Assembly: GCA_020444045.1 (NCBI GenBank)
Contig: JAHLLS010000011.1
Location: 62,001 to 126,000, forward strand
From: Deltaproteobacteria bacterium
GTDB lineage: Bacteria > Desulfobacterota > Desulfobacteria > Desulfobacterales > UBA5852
Length of the DNA: 64,000 nucleotides
Direction of reading: 5' to 3'
Position 1 is the stretch's first letter; each line of letters starts with the position of its first letter. The notes below the pieces were generated by a model. It ran no database searches and had not been told where the DNA came from. It saw nothing but the letters and a program-made list of their open reading frames with translations. Positions 26,012 through 36,191 of this stretch are shown here, piece after piece. The translations under genes were made by a program, and so were the position numbers.

Positions 26012-29000
26012 GCGCGCTGCCGTATCTCACCTTGATCCCGGCCGGGGCCGGGTCCGGCAAGACATATCGTATCAAGGAGCAGCTGGCCAACTGGGTGGAA
26101 GAGGGGCTTGTCGCCCCCCACCGCATCGCGGCCGTGACCTTCACCGAATCGGCCGCCGGGGAGTTGCGTGAGCGGATTCGGGCCACCTTGATGGAGCGTG
26201 GCCGGGTGGAAGATGCGCTGCGCCTGGACCAATCGTTTATCACCACCATCCACGGGTTCGGAAACCGCCTGTTGGTGGAATACGCTTTCGAGGCCGGCCA
26301 GTGCCCGTCACCACGGCTTTTGACCGAAGACGAGGAGCAGCTTCTCCTGCGCAAGGCCATCGCCCGCATCGAGCGCATCGAGCCTTTGAGCCGCAGGCTC
26401 TCTATCTTTGGCTACCGCTATGATTTCACCAGCGGTACAACGGATGTAGAGCAGTTCCGCGGGCGGATTCTCGAGGTCATCCAGATGCTGCGTATCATTG
26501 GTGGGGACGTGGGCCGGGAGATTCGGCTGGCGCACTGCCTGGGGACCATCACCGCGACTTACGGGCCGGTGGACGACGGCGAGGCCCTCACCACAGCCCT
26601 GCGCCGGAGTGCCCAGGCCCTTATAGATCAATACCCTCACAGCATGGTGGACTACGTCAACTCGGATAGCGCCAAGGCCTCTGTTGAAAATGATTTTCGC
26701 AATCTTCAAAGGGCTGCCCGGACCGACGCCCTGAACGAGGAATGGGGGCTGTGGAAGGGCCTTCAAAATCTCAAGGTTTTCAAAAGCGACAAACAGCTGC
26801 CGGCCGACTACCAGGCCATGGCCCGCGAGGTCATGGCGTGCGCCGAGGCGTTATACCGCCACCCGGGTCCCCTCAAAGATGCCCTGCTGCACGGCGAGGT
26901 GCTGCTGACCTCGGCCTGGGACTCCTTGACGGACTACGGCCGCCGTAAGCGGGAGAAAGGCATCATCGACTACACGGACATGATCGACGGAGCTCGCCTG
27001 CTGCTCGAACAACCGGAGGTGCTCGACCACCTTGCCGGGCGCTTCGACTGCCTTGTGATCGACGAGTTCCAGGACACCAACCCATTGCAGTTTTCTCTCC
27101 TTTGGAAGCTTCACCAGGCTGGCGTGCCGGCTCTGATCGTGGGCGACTTGAAGCAGTCCATCATGGGGTTTCAATCGGCCGACCCACGCCTGATGGGGAG
27201 CCTTCTGGCGCAGCACCCAGAGCACTGCACGCCCCTCGACAGCAACTGGCGCTCCCAGCCCAGTTTGATGGAAGTGGTCAATGCTTCAGGCACGGAGTTG
27301 TTCGGTAAGGATTACAGCCCGCTGACACCCAGGGCACCCTACGAGAGTCGTCTGAACCCCTTGGAGGCCATCAGCCTCGAAGGACCCGGCATCAGCCACA
27401 CCCTTCGCGCCCAGCACGTGGCAGCACGCATCGTGGCCATTCTTGCCGACGAAACGATGACGGTCTACGACCGCCACCTGAAGCGGCACCGGCCAATCCG
27501 CGGCGAGGACATCGCCATCCTGGGCCTGACCCACATGCGGCTTAAATGTTATGCGGATGCCTTGCGCGAACTGGGCATACGAGCCCACTTGTCCCAGGAC
27601 GGATGGTTCATGAGCCGGGAGGTTCAGTTGGCCTACCACGGGCTGAGCTTCGTGGCCGACCCCCAGGACAAGCACGCCGCTTTGTATCTGGCGGTGACCG
27701 AGTTGGGAGAGGACGACCTGACCTCGGCCAGTCGGACCTTGCTCGAGGGGGAGGATTTCTCGCTGCCCTTGCTGGAGCGATTGAAAGAACTCTCCCAGAG
27801 GCAGAGCGACTGCGCGGTGGACGAACTGGTGGCTGAAACCCTGGACGCCATGGCGCTCTTCGAGCACGCGGCCCTCTGGCCGGAAGCCGGACAGGTGCGG
27901 GCCAACCTCCTTCGCGTGATCGGAGAGGCCCGCGCTTTCGTGGTCGCCGACCGGGAGGCCCTTGCCGGCGGGGGCTTTTACGGGAGCGGACTCAAGACCT
28001 TCCTGGCCTGGCTGGGCAGTCAGTTGGATGGTCAGGACGGTGACCGACAGCCGGAGGCCCGGGTACATGAAGAAGAGGCAGTGCAGCTTTTCACTTGGCA
28101 TGCAGCCAAAGGGAGGGAATGGCCCGTGGTGGTGGTCGCCACCTTGGACCGGGACGTGAGCGCAAGGTTGCCCAGCCTGGACATCCAGTACACCGATTTC
28201 AGTGATCTGGACCGCATCCTGGAAAACGCGCGGCTGCACTTTGCGCCGTTATTTGCCGCCGGGGAAACCAACGACCAGTTCATCGAACCATTACACGAAA
28301 AGGCCCGCACGGAAGGCCTCAACCTGCTCTATGTGGCGCTCACCCGGGCCCGAGAGCAGCTGATCCTGGAGTGGCCGAATCACCTGCACCGCAGCTCACG
28401 TTACACCTACTGGCACCTTTTGCAGGATGCCGCTAATGTGCACCTGAACGGGAACGAACTGTTGATTGGAGGGGCGTCCTTTCCCTGTCGGGTGTTCACT
28501 GCGGACCGTGTCCCTCCGGAAGCGTTCGCGACGCCGACTGCACCGCTATTACCGGATCTACCCCGACTTGGCCGTCGTGCCCTGAAATCGGGTGCCCTCC
28601 CGGATAAGTCGACACCGATCTTTCTGACGCCCTCAAGGCTTCACGGTCTGGGAGAAGGAGGGATGCCAACCTTGCAGTCGATAACGTACGGATCCCCTTT
28701 GGATCTGACCTTGCCGTCAGGGGCCGGCCGCGGCCTGCTGATTCACCGGGCGCTTGAGTTGCTAAGCCAGGGGATTGGAGCGGATAAGGCCAGGGGGCTG
28801 ATGGAGGTAGACATATCGGACAGCGATTGGCGCCTGATCCAGGAAATGGCTGCCGCATTCCTGCGATGCCTGCACGAACACTTCGAGCCCAAGGCCTTGC
28901 ACTGGGAAGTGCCGCTGACCGCGCAAAATCGAAACGGCAGCATCATCGGCGGTTTCATCGACCTGCTGGTGGAAACGAAAGACGGCTTTTGGATCTTCGA

Positions 29001-29181
29001 CCACAAATCGGACGAACCGGAGAATTTAGAAGAGACCTACCAACACTACCTGCCGCAATTGACGTGTTACGCGCAGGCGTTGACGGATGGTATGGGGCTG
29101 AAGGTGATCAATATTGCGATCCACTGGGCTTGTGTTGGGGAAATTAGTTTTACACAATATGAAAATCAATTTGAGGGATGA
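26008..29181 (+). CDS. AddA/UvrD-like helicase-nuclease
   Basis: A 1057-residue UvrD-family protein of AddA type. Walker A AGAGSGKT is near residues 12-19, motif Ia AVTFTESAAGELRERI near 50, Walker B VIDEFQDTNP near 351-360, QSIMGFQSADP and NWRSQPSLMEV near 395-420, and VALTRAREQL late. A C-terminal nuclease signature has FIDLLVET and FDHKSD near 980-1000. With the AddB-like partner it would form a dual-nuclease helicase that processes DNA ends. It may be a housekeeping RecBCD/AddAB equivalent. The island location, operon mates and coupling to nuclease genes make a defence role equally plausible. Confidence 0.82.
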   Translation: MSALPYLTLIPAGAGSGKTYRIKEQLANWVEEGLVAPHRIAAVTFTESAAGELRERIRATLMERGRVEDALRLDQSFITTIHGFGNRLLVEYAFEAGQCPSPRLLTEDEEQLLLRKAIARIERIEPLSRRLSIFGYRYDFTSGTTDVEQFRGRILEVIQMLRIIGGDVGREIRLAHCLGTITATYGPVDDGEALTTALRRSAQALIDQYPHSMVDYVNSDSAKASVENDFRNLQRAARTDALNEEWGLWKGLQNLKVFKSDKQLPADYQAMAREVMACAEALYRHPGPLKDALLHGEVLLTSAWDSLTDYGRRKREKGIIDYTDMIDGARLLLEQPEVLDHLAGRFDCLVIDEFQDTNPLQFSLLWKLHQAGVPALIVGDLKQSIMGFQSADPRLMGSLLAQHPEHCTPLDSNWRSQPSLMEVVNASGTELFGKDYSPLTPRAPYESRLNPLEAISLEGPGISHTLRAQHVAARIVAILADETMTVYDRHLKRHRPIRGEDIAILGLTHMRLKCYADALRELGIRAHLSQDGWFMSREVQLAYHGLSFVADPQDKHAALYLAVTELGEDDLTSASRTLLEGEDFSLPLLERLKELSQRQSDCAVDELVAETLDAMALFEHAALWPEAGQVRANLLRVIGEARAFVVADREALAGGGFYGSGLKTFLAWLGSQLDGQDGDRQPEARVHEEEAVQLFTWHAAKGREWPVVVVATLDRDVSARLPSLDIQYTDFSDLDRILENARLHFAPLFAAGETNDQFIEPLHEKARTEGLNLLYVALTRAREQLILEWPNHLHRSSRYTYWHLLQDAANVHLNGNELLIGGASFPCRVFTADRVPPEAFATPTAPLLPDLPRLGRRALKSGALPDKSTPIFLTPSRLHGLGEGGMPTLQSITYGSPLDLTLPSGAGRGLLIHRALELLSQGIGADKARGLMEVDISDSDWRLIQEMAAAFLRCLHEHFEPKALHWEVPLTAQNRNGSIIGGFIDLLVETKDGFWIFDHKSDEPENLEETYQHYLPQLTCYAQALTDGMGLKVINIAIHWACVGEISFTQYENQFEG

Positions 29182-29265
29182 GAATGAACAGTAGGCACTT
29201 AGCGCAACAGTGGCCATTATGGCTTGGCGCCTTTTGCGGGCCAAAAGGTCCGATAGGTAACCCTT

Positions 29266-30549
29266 ATGTTTTTTACCCTTGAAGATCCCAATGCAAAAAT
29301 ACACGGTTCGAGAGATCCGTTAGGTGTTCAACCGGTCTGGTCTGGCTTTGGTCGAAAAGTGGTGACAAATCTCACGACGGTCACCAATTCGATCAGAGGC
29401 TTTACTGTTTTAATCGTCAGCCGACTGCTCACAGAAAAAATGATCGCCAAAGGCATTAGTGGGGAGCAAGATGCTCTGTCAATATTTCTTAGGGCTGAGC
29501 AAATTTCCTCATACGCACGGTACATCGGCCACGATGTTGGGAGTGACATTCGTGGTATCGAGAGGGTCAAACGATTTGTCGCGGACTATGGTCCGGACGT
29601 CCCTATTCAAGACGATGCTACCGGTATGATCCTTTCTGATCAGAAGATGTACGGGATTTGGGGGCTTTACACCGTTTCTGGTCGCGTTTCTGGGCTAATT
29701 GCCGACGGCCCAGTCGGTTTGACTGATTTTGCGCGTGATTTTGCTGACAAACATTATTGGCCATCGCTTCAGCCATCTGAACACAGACTTTTTAAGTTAC
29801 TCAAAGAGGGTGGTACCCTGAGAACTCGTAAAAACGACCCCATCTTCAGGTCGATATCGGAGATCCTGCCCGAAAAACTGACTCCAGACGAGCACTGGTT
29901 TTATTCTGAAACTCTTCGCGATGCGCGCCACGTAAGAGAATACCAGGCGGCCAAAAGACAGCCGCTATTTGCCGAACTTCTAAAAAAACATACCGACCTT
30001 GGCAGTTACACCAACCGTGCAGAGGTCACGCATTTAGCCAAAGCTGCCCGCAAGCACGATGAGGCGCTCGCCAAACGCCTTGATAAGATCGTACGTCTCG
30101 AGGCCCTGCTCGCTCCTGCTGAAGCACTGTTTGATTACCTTCAAACCTGCGGCGGGCAAACACCTGCTAAGGTGGCCAATAAAATACGCGATCACTGGGG
30201 AACTTTCGTACCAAACCTTGATGAGCCGTTTGATGATACGCTGAGTGAAATTGTCAGCATCAGTGCTGTGGGCGCAGATATTGGTGAGGTAATGGCGAGG
30301 TGTGACAATGCTCTAAGTGTGGGAGCTTACGAGGAGGCGATTACGGCCCTTCTTGACTGGAACAAACTGGTTATGGCAGGGCGCAATGCGGCTCCTTGGG
30401 TACAGATGGCTTCTGGTAAGTTGGATGTCCGCTATCGTGGCCAGGCGAGAGGACTTCCCGCAGGAGATGCACTACTGGAACTTTGGAGAAACCCCTATTT
30501 TATCGATACTCTGAAGACCATTGCCCTTCAGTTGGAGGAAAATAACTGA
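29266..30549 (+). CDS. Hypothetical protein, first gene of PLD/helicase operon
   Basis: A 427-residue protein I do not recognise. The N-terminal segment (HGSRDPLGVQPVWSGFGRKVVTNLTTVTNSIRGFTVLIV) looks well ordered. The remainder is mainly helical, with no visible catalytic motif and no membrane segment. Its TGA overlaps the next ATG by one base (TGATG), so it is translationally coupled to the PLD nuclease. An AGGTAA-type Shine-Dalgarno precedes the ATG. It may be the recognition or scaffold subunit, which is conjecture. Confidence 0.7.
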   Translation: MFFTLEDPNAKIHGSRDPLGVQPVWSGFGRKVVTNLTTVTNSIRGFTVLIVSRLLTEKMIAKGISGEQDALSIFLRAEQISSYARYIGHDVGSDIRGIERVKRFVADYGPDVPIQDDATGMILSDQKMYGIWGLYTVSGRVSGLIADGPVGLTDFARDFADKHYWPSLQPSEHRLFKLLKEGGTLRTRKNDPIFRSISEILPEKLTPDEHWFYSETLRDARHVREYQAAKRQPLFAELLKKHTDLGSYTNRAEVTHLAKAARKHDEALAKRLDKIVRLEALLAPAEALFDYLQTCGGQTPAKVANKIRDHWGTFVPNLDEPFDDTLSEIVSISAVGADIGEVMARCDNALSVGAYEEAITALLDWNKLVMAGRNAAPWVQMASGKLDVRYRGQARGLPAGDALLELWRNPYFIDTLKTIALQLEENN

Positions 30550-32612
30550 TGGCATCAAAGCACATCCCCCAGAGCGTATTGTCACAGCGATTAGGCGAAA
30601 AAATAAAGGGTCGGCGGGTGCGCACCGCCGTGTTTACGACCTATACATTCGATCCGGGCTTCTTTGAAAATCACATATTGCCAATACTGTTCGACAAGCC
30701 GTTTCACCAAGTGGAAAAGGTGCGATGTATTCAAATGGAAGACGCGCTTAGATCACTTGATGAGATCGCCGTGTACTATGACCGTTCAGCGTTGTCCCAG
30801 GAGGCTCAGCCGGCGCAACTTGACTTCCAAAGGATCGATGTACGCAGGGCAACCGGAGCGTTTCACCCAAAATTGATTTTTCTATTGGTTGAAAATAACA
30901 CGCAAGGGGATAAAGAATCAGAACCCAACGACCACAACCTGATTGTTGCGGCACTGTCAGCGAATCTTACGCGTGCCGGTTGGTGGGAAAATATCGAAAC
31001 AGGCCACATTGATGAAATTTACAATAATAGCTACCAAAACAGCCAGTCGTCGTTTCGAAGCGATATACTCTCCATGATTCAGCGGATAAAAAGATGCTGC
31101 CCCCCTGATGAAAAACACGTGGCACTGGATCAAGTTCGCGAATTTTTAATCCACAAAACCGATCGCACTTCGGTAAAAAACATTACGAGTAATCACCGCT
31201 ACAATACACGTCTGCTGTGTGGACAAAAAAACTTGCCGGAAATGTTAGAGGATTTAAAGCTTGATCGCAAATGTGAAAACCTTGAAATTATCTCACCTTA
31301 TTTTGACAATACGCCTGCGCAAACCTTGCAAAAGGTTATCGATGCAGTTGACGCAAGGCGGGTGCGAATTTTATTGCCCCGACACCCTGACGGTTCGGCA
31401 GCTGTGAGCGAGGAAACATACAACGCTATTGGTGATCTTGAAAACGTCGTTTGGGCCAAACTCCCAAGTGAAATGCTCTTGCCAGGAGGCCGTAAAAATA
31501 TCAGCAACATGCCGCCTCGGCGCGTGCACGCCAAAGTATATCGGTTTTGGCAAAAGAACGGTTTGAATGTCACTCTCGTAGGATCGACCAATTTGACACG
31601 TCCCGGACACAGTCACGCAGGTGCAGGTAACCTGGAAGCTGCATTTTTGTCTGATATCAGAGATGAAGAATGTGATTATCACTGGTGGCTCGAGCCACTC
31701 GAGAAATCTCCTGAGACTTTCTCCGATGAACAACCCGGGGAGACCGACGATTGTCAGCCGGTTCCGCTGAACATTAGTTTCCAATATGACTGGACCAAGG
31801 AGTCGTTGGAATACCGATTCGATGGTAAGGCGACAGGCCCTATTCAGGTGTTCGAACCTGGTGGTGTTTTGCTATTCAGCATGCAGACATTGGAAAGTGA
31901 CGGCTGGGTAGATTGTGGACGAAAGCCTGCACAGATAGTTCGCAAGCTTCTGAGCGCCACCAGTTTTTTGGAAATTAAACACGCCAAAGGCAAGTGGCGT
32001 GTCCTTATCCGCGAGGAGGGCATGCACCAGAAGCCCTCGCTGCTGATATCGTTGACGCCTGAAGAGATCCTTATGTATTGGTCACTCCTTTCCCCAGAAC
32101 AGCAAGCGTATTTCTTGACGGAAAAACTTTCCAAAGAGGCCAGTTGGCAGGACATCGGCGGCCCGATAAAAAACCGGTACATTATTAGCGATACAGTATT
32201 TGACCGATTTGCAGGGGTTTACCACGCCTTTGAAAAATTGATTCGTTTTGTTTGCGATGCAATTGCCGAAGGCAAAGAACGAGAAGCCGTCGCGCGATTC
32301 TTCGGAGCCAAGTACGATTCTCTACCGCAACTGCTTGAAAAGACCCTCAGTCGTCAAGACGGCGACGATGTGATGATTTACATCACTTTTCTATGTGCTA
32401 AACAGGCCTACAGGCGTGTCGCCCAGGCGTATCCAGAATTTATGAATACCAACCAGACAAACGCACATGCGTTGAATCAATTGTTCAAAAATTTGCCTGC
32501 AATCCGTGAGCGCCTGTCACCGCAGATGGACGATAGTGCCGGGTTTTTGGAGTGGTACGAAAGCATGTTCCTTCGAATGATCCAGCAACCGGATTGTGGG
32601 GTAGACGCGTGA
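30549..32612 (+). CDS. Phospholipase D-like nuclease with two HxK motifs
   Basis: A 687-residue protein with two PLD-type half-sites. The first is FHPKLIFLL (His106, Lys108) with the companion SANLTRAGWWEN. The second is VHAKVYRF near residues 327-335 with GSTNLTRPGH. Two half-sites in one chain would form one pseudodimeric active site, typical of PLD-family nucleases. The C-terminal ~250 residues are unassigned. It is coupled at both ends: one-base overlap upstream, GTGA overlap with the helicase downstream. Probably the effector nuclease of the operon. Confidence 0.78.
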   Translation: MASKHIPQSVLSQRLGEKIKGRRVRTAVFTTYTFDPGFFENHILPILFDKPFHQVEKVRCIQMEDALRSLDEIAVYYDRSALSQEAQPAQLDFQRIDVRRATGAFHPKLIFLLVENNTQGDKESEPNDHNLIVAALSANLTRAGWWENIETGHIDEIYNNSYQNSQSSFRSDILSMIQRIKRCCPPDEKHVALDQVREFLIHKTDRTSVKNITSNHRYNTRLLCGQKNLPEMLEDLKLDRKCENLEIISPYFDNTPAQTLQKVIDAVDARRVRILLPRHPDGSAAVSEETYNAIGDLENVVWAKLPSEMLLPGGRKNISNMPPRRVHAKVYRFWQKNGLNVTLVGSTNLTRPGHSHAGAGNLEAAFLSDIRDEECDYHWWLEPLEKSPETFSDEQPGETDDCQPVPLNISFQYDWTKESLEYRFDGKATGPIQVFEPGGVLLFSMQTLESDGWVDCGRKPAQIVRKLLSATSFLEIKHAKGKWRVLIREEGMHQKPSLLISLTPEEILMYWSLLSPEQQAYFLTEKLSKEASWQDIGGPIKNRYIISDTVFDRFAGVYHAFEKLIRFVCDAIAEGKEREAVARFFGAKYDSLPQLLEKTLSRQDGDDVMIYITFLCAKQAYRRVAQAYPEFMNTNQTNAHALNQLFKNLPAIRERLSPQMDDSAGFLEWYESMFLRMIQQPDCGVDA

Positions 32613-35600
32613 AAACCATTACCAAAGGATTTGCGTCAGAGCTGGTCGATTTTGCACCATCAGAAAGGAGTAAAAAGCTGGGATTTGGTGAATCCCAGTT
32701 AGAGGGCACCGTATCAGCTTACAACATGCTAGCCCGTAATAATATCGCCTATTTAGCGGACGAGGTGGGCATGGGTAAGACGTATATTGCCTTGGGCGTC
32801 CTCGGCCTGCTTCGCCACCTAAATCCGCACGCCCGGGTAATGATCATTGCCCCCAGAGAAAATATCCAGCGAAAGTGGATAAAGGAGCTTTCCAATTTCG
32901 TTGTGCACAATTGGAAAATCGAAGACAACTGTTTTAAAAACCTCAACGGGCAACCGGTGTACAGTCCTGAGTATTGTGGCTGTCTGGAAGAGTTCAGCTA
33001 TTTCTCGCGCATCAAGGATCGGCGTGATCCGTTTTTGCGAATGACGATGTTTTCCATCGCCACCCGCCAGTCATCGAGTCGGCAGCGGTACCGGGAAACT
33101 CTTCGCAGGCTGCTGCCCTGGATCGACACCCGATTGCTGAGCTCTCGCGACCCTTATGAGTTCAGGGACGGCTACGGTCGAGCGGTCAACGCACTGGTGC
33201 CCAATCTCGATCTGTTGATCGTTGACGAAGCCCACAATCTGAAACACGGATTTGGCCCCAAGGTCAGCAACCGGAATCGTGTTTTAGGCCTGGCCCTGGG
33301 GCACAAGGACGGTCGGGGTAAGGAATACCCCTGGTATCGACCGCGTGTTAAGCGGGCGCTGTTGCTCTCCGCTACGCCGTTTGAATATGATTACGCAGAT
33401 ATCTATCGCCAACTGGATGTATTGGGATTTTCAGATACCGAGGTAACGGGCCTGGACGGATCCGACCCCCTTCCGCTATATTTGCTTTGCGACAAAGACA
33501 ACAATGACGCGCACCAGCGAATTATCAGTCGGTTTCTCACGAGACGGGTTTCGTACCTAAACATTGCCGATAAAAAATACAGCAAAAACATGTACCGCCG
33601 GGAGTGGCGTCACGGCGGTCTGTTTGACCATGACGAACCCATGGAGATGACCGATACCAAACAGCGTCTAGTTGTCGGGCTGATTCAAAAAAAGGTGGCG
33701 GAAATCCTTGGTGACAAAAGATTTAACAACTGCTTTCAGATCGGCATGCTCTCGTCATTTGAAAGTTTCCTTGAATCTTTGAAACAAAACCGCAGGCCGC
33801 CTGAGCCAGAAATAACCGAGGATGACGAAGAAAGCGAGGAGACCGAGCGCAAATTCGAAGGGCGCCAGGACGCCAGCAACACGGAAAGGCGGGGGATTGA
33901 CACATACTCGCTGGCCACCGTGGTCGACTCCTATCGAAAGAGATTCAACCAGAGTTTGCCGCACCCAAAATTGGACGCTATGGCTGCATCTCTGTCTGGT
34001 GCCTTTGACACCGGTGAAAAGGCACTTGTTTTTGTGAGACGAGTTGCCACCGTTTCTGAACTGAAGGCCAATCTGGATAATTCTTTTGACGCGTGGATTC
34101 AAAAAAAAATGGAGACTGCTCTGCCGGGGCTCAAGAGAAAGCTGCGGCGCATCTTTAAGGATTATAAAGATGAAAAACGTGAAAAACAGCGAAAACAATA
34201 TTATTTGGACAGTGCTCCCGGTGATGTGAAAGAGGGGGCTTTTTATTACGATGACGAAGGCGGTGGTGACAGCTTTTTTGCTTGGTTTTTCAGAGGGAGG
34301 GGACCGAAAAAGGTTCTATCAGGGGCTGCATTTCAAAGAAACCGTCTGTCATCTGTTAGTTCAATATATGCGACCTTTTTTGAAGACGACTACGTTGCCT
34401 GGCTGGTTCAAGACTGGGACGAAACGTTAATAACACTTTCACGCAAACTCAATATGGACCTCGCTGCATTGGGTACCGAACTCCGAAGGCGGGCGTATGG
34501 TATTTTTTCAAGACGCACAGAGCGAAAAGAAGGATACCCGCGATTTTACATTTTTGAAGCATACCAAGCGGCGACGTTGCAGTTAATGAAAGAACGGTGC
34601 GCGGAATTGAGCCAGAGGGCAGCGGCTATCCTTGAACAGCGATTTCCATTGAACTATGCCCCCCCTGCTGAACCTGCAAGTAACTTTCCAACACATAGAG
34701 AGTGGATCGGGATAAAGACATTTTTCACCGAGTTGAGAAAACACCGTCAATTACGCCAAGATATCTGGCCGGAGAGCAACAAAGAAATTTTTAGAGCGCG
34801 GTTTCGTGAACGTGAATTGCGAAGAGAGCTTCTCAGCGGCCTGGCGCGACTAGGTGCCTCGTACATCGATTTGTACCTACTTGCCATTAAAAAGATCGGA
34901 ACCTTCGCTCTGAATGCCGAGGCACCTGGGAAAAGACCTCAAGTAAATCTGATTAAAAGCTTTCTTGATCTTCTGCAAAAACAGTCCGAGGCGGACGGCT
35001 TTAATGCCTTCTACGAACTACATCAGGCCGCTAAGAACTTCGAAACATTGGTCAGTGTCAATTTCCCGGAGCTGAACCACGCGCAACTTTCCGATGTGGC
35101 CGCGATATATGGTCGAACCCTTCAGCGGCAGGTGCCAGTCGGCCGAATGTCCGGAGGCGTCAACAAGCGCCTGGTGCGACAATTTCGGATGCCAGGGTTT
35201 CCTTTGGTGCTTGCCACCACTGATGTATTGCAGGAGGGGGAAGATCTTCACACGTTCTGTGGGAAGGTTTTTCATTACGGCATTACCTGGACGCCATCCG
35301 CAATGGAACAGAGGACCGGCCGCATTGACCGCATTGACAGTTTGGTACAACGAAAATTAGACGGACGCAAAACGCCGCCTGAGGCCCACGAACTGATGCA
35401 GGTTTACTACCCACACCTTGCAGATACCGTTGAAGTTTTACAAGTTCGACGAGTGCTCAGGCGACTGTTTGATTTTATGAGGTTGATTCACCGGCCAATG
35501 GAAAAAAAAGACAGTGATCAGAGCCGCTTGAATGTGGCTGAAGAAATCCTTTCGAAATTACAGGAGATACCAACAATTGACGGTCTACTAAAATCTGCGT

Positions 35601-36187
35601 TTCCGGTTACAGAAAAATGGCTGGAGGGACAACTTGATAAAACTTATATAAAGAGGCCTGACATCAAAGGCCTGGAACACGAATTGAAATTGTTGTGGGA
35701 CCAGCTCAAAAAGGAAATGAAGATTGACGACAGGGGTACTGTGTTGGACTCCAAACGAAGGTACATTGGAGAAGTTACCCTTAAAAACGAGCAAATCGTG
35801 CGATCGGCTGCCGTTGAAAGTGATGGTGACCTGCGCAAACAAATTTTCAAGTTACAATTAAAATCCCAGGTTTTTGGAGGGGATGTGCTGATAAGATGTA
35901 TCAGCCCTGTGGGTGAGGTAGACCTGAATGATCAGGAAAAACTAGACCGGCTATACTGTATGCAACAGGATACAAGCATGTCGAAAGTATGCGCGGTTTA
36001 TAATCCAAGGCTCAGAAAGTATTTAGTAACCATAGAAGGCGATCGCCTTTTTGATTTAGATACAACCCACTGGCAAGAGATTGATGACTTGGTTACGACC
36101 ACCGTTGAGGCTGCAGACAAAATAGAATGTGAATTGTTGGACTGCGATGGTGACGCAAAGTATTGCGACATGATTCAAGAAGGCTAG
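32609..36187 (+). CDS. SNF2/DEAH-type helicase
   Basis: A 1192-residue superfamily 2 helicase. Walker A DEVGMGKT is at residues 51-58, motif II VDEAHNLKH near 205-213, and LLLSATPFEYD follows. The C-terminal helicase motifs are LVLATTDVLQEGEDLH and MEQRTGRIDRIDS near 870-910, the SNF2-like arrangement. A long insertion between the two RecA-like lobes (residues ~380-820) includes highly charged segments. The GTG start overlaps the PLD gene stop (GTGA), which rules out a longer N-terminus. It resembles DNA translocases that accompany PLD nucleases in defence systems such as DISARM. No methylase or DUF1998 protein is present here. Confidence 0.82.
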   Translation: MKTITKGFASELVDFAPSERSKKLGFGESQLEGTVSAYNMLARNNIAYLADEVGMGKTYIALGVLGLLRHLNPHARVMIIAPRENIQRKWIKELSNFVVHNWKIEDNCFKNLNGQPVYSPEYCGCLEEFSYFSRIKDRRDPFLRMTMFSIATRQSSSRQRYRETLRRLLPWIDTRLLSSRDPYEFRDGYGRAVNALVPNLDLLIVDEAHNLKHGFGPKVSNRNRVLGLALGHKDGRGKEYPWYRPRVKRALLLSATPFEYDYADIYRQLDVLGFSDTEVTGLDGSDPLPLYLLCDKDNNDAHQRIISRFLTRRVSYLNIADKKYSKNMYRREWRHGGLFDHDEPMEMTDTKQRLVVGLIQKKVAEILGDKRFNNCFQIGMLSSFESFLESLKQNRRPPEPEITEDDEESEETERKFEGRQDASNTERRGIDTYSLATVVDSYRKRFNQSLPHPKLDAMAASLSGAFDTGEKALVFVRRVATVSELKANLDNSFDAWIQKKMETALPGLKRKLRRIFKDYKDEKREKQRKQYYLDSAPGDVKEGAFYYDDEGGGDSFFAWFFRGRGPKKVLSGAAFQRNRLSSVSSIYATFFEDDYVAWLVQDWDETLITLSRKLNMDLAALGTELRRRAYGIFSRRTERKEGYPRFYIFEAYQAATLQLMKERCAELSQRAAAILEQRFPLNYAPPAEPASNFPTHREWIGIKTFFTELRKHRQLRQDIWPESNKEIFRARFRERELRRELLSGLARLGASYIDLYLLAIKKIGTFALNAEAPGKRPQVNLIKSFLDLLQKQSEADGFNAFYELHQAAKNFETLVSVNFPELNHAQLSDVAAIYGRTLQRQVPVGRMSGGVNKRLVRQFRMPGFPLVLATTDVLQEGEDLHTFCGKVFHYGITWTPSAMEQRTGRIDRIDSLVQRKLDGRKTPPEAHELMQVYYPHLADTVEVLQVRRVLRRLFDFMRLIHRPMEKKDSDQSRLNVAEEILSKLQEIPTIDGLLKSAFPVTEKWLEGQLDKTYIKRPDIKGLEHELKLLWDQLKKEMKIDDRGTVLDSKRRYIGEVTLKNEQIVRSAAVESDGDLRKQIFKLQLKSQVFGGDVLIRCISPVGEVDLNDQEKLDRLYCMQQDTSMSKVCAVYNPRLRKYLVTIEGDRLFDLDTTHWQEIDDLVTTTVEAADKIECELLDCDGDAKYCDMIQEG

Positions 36188-36191
36188 TGCA

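Noticed and set aside
21863..29181. Assignment to Gabija, Septu or Shedu
   Set aside because: There is no OLD/Toprim nuclease, no PtuA-type ATPase and no DUF4263 domain. The helicases are AddA/AddB-like instead.
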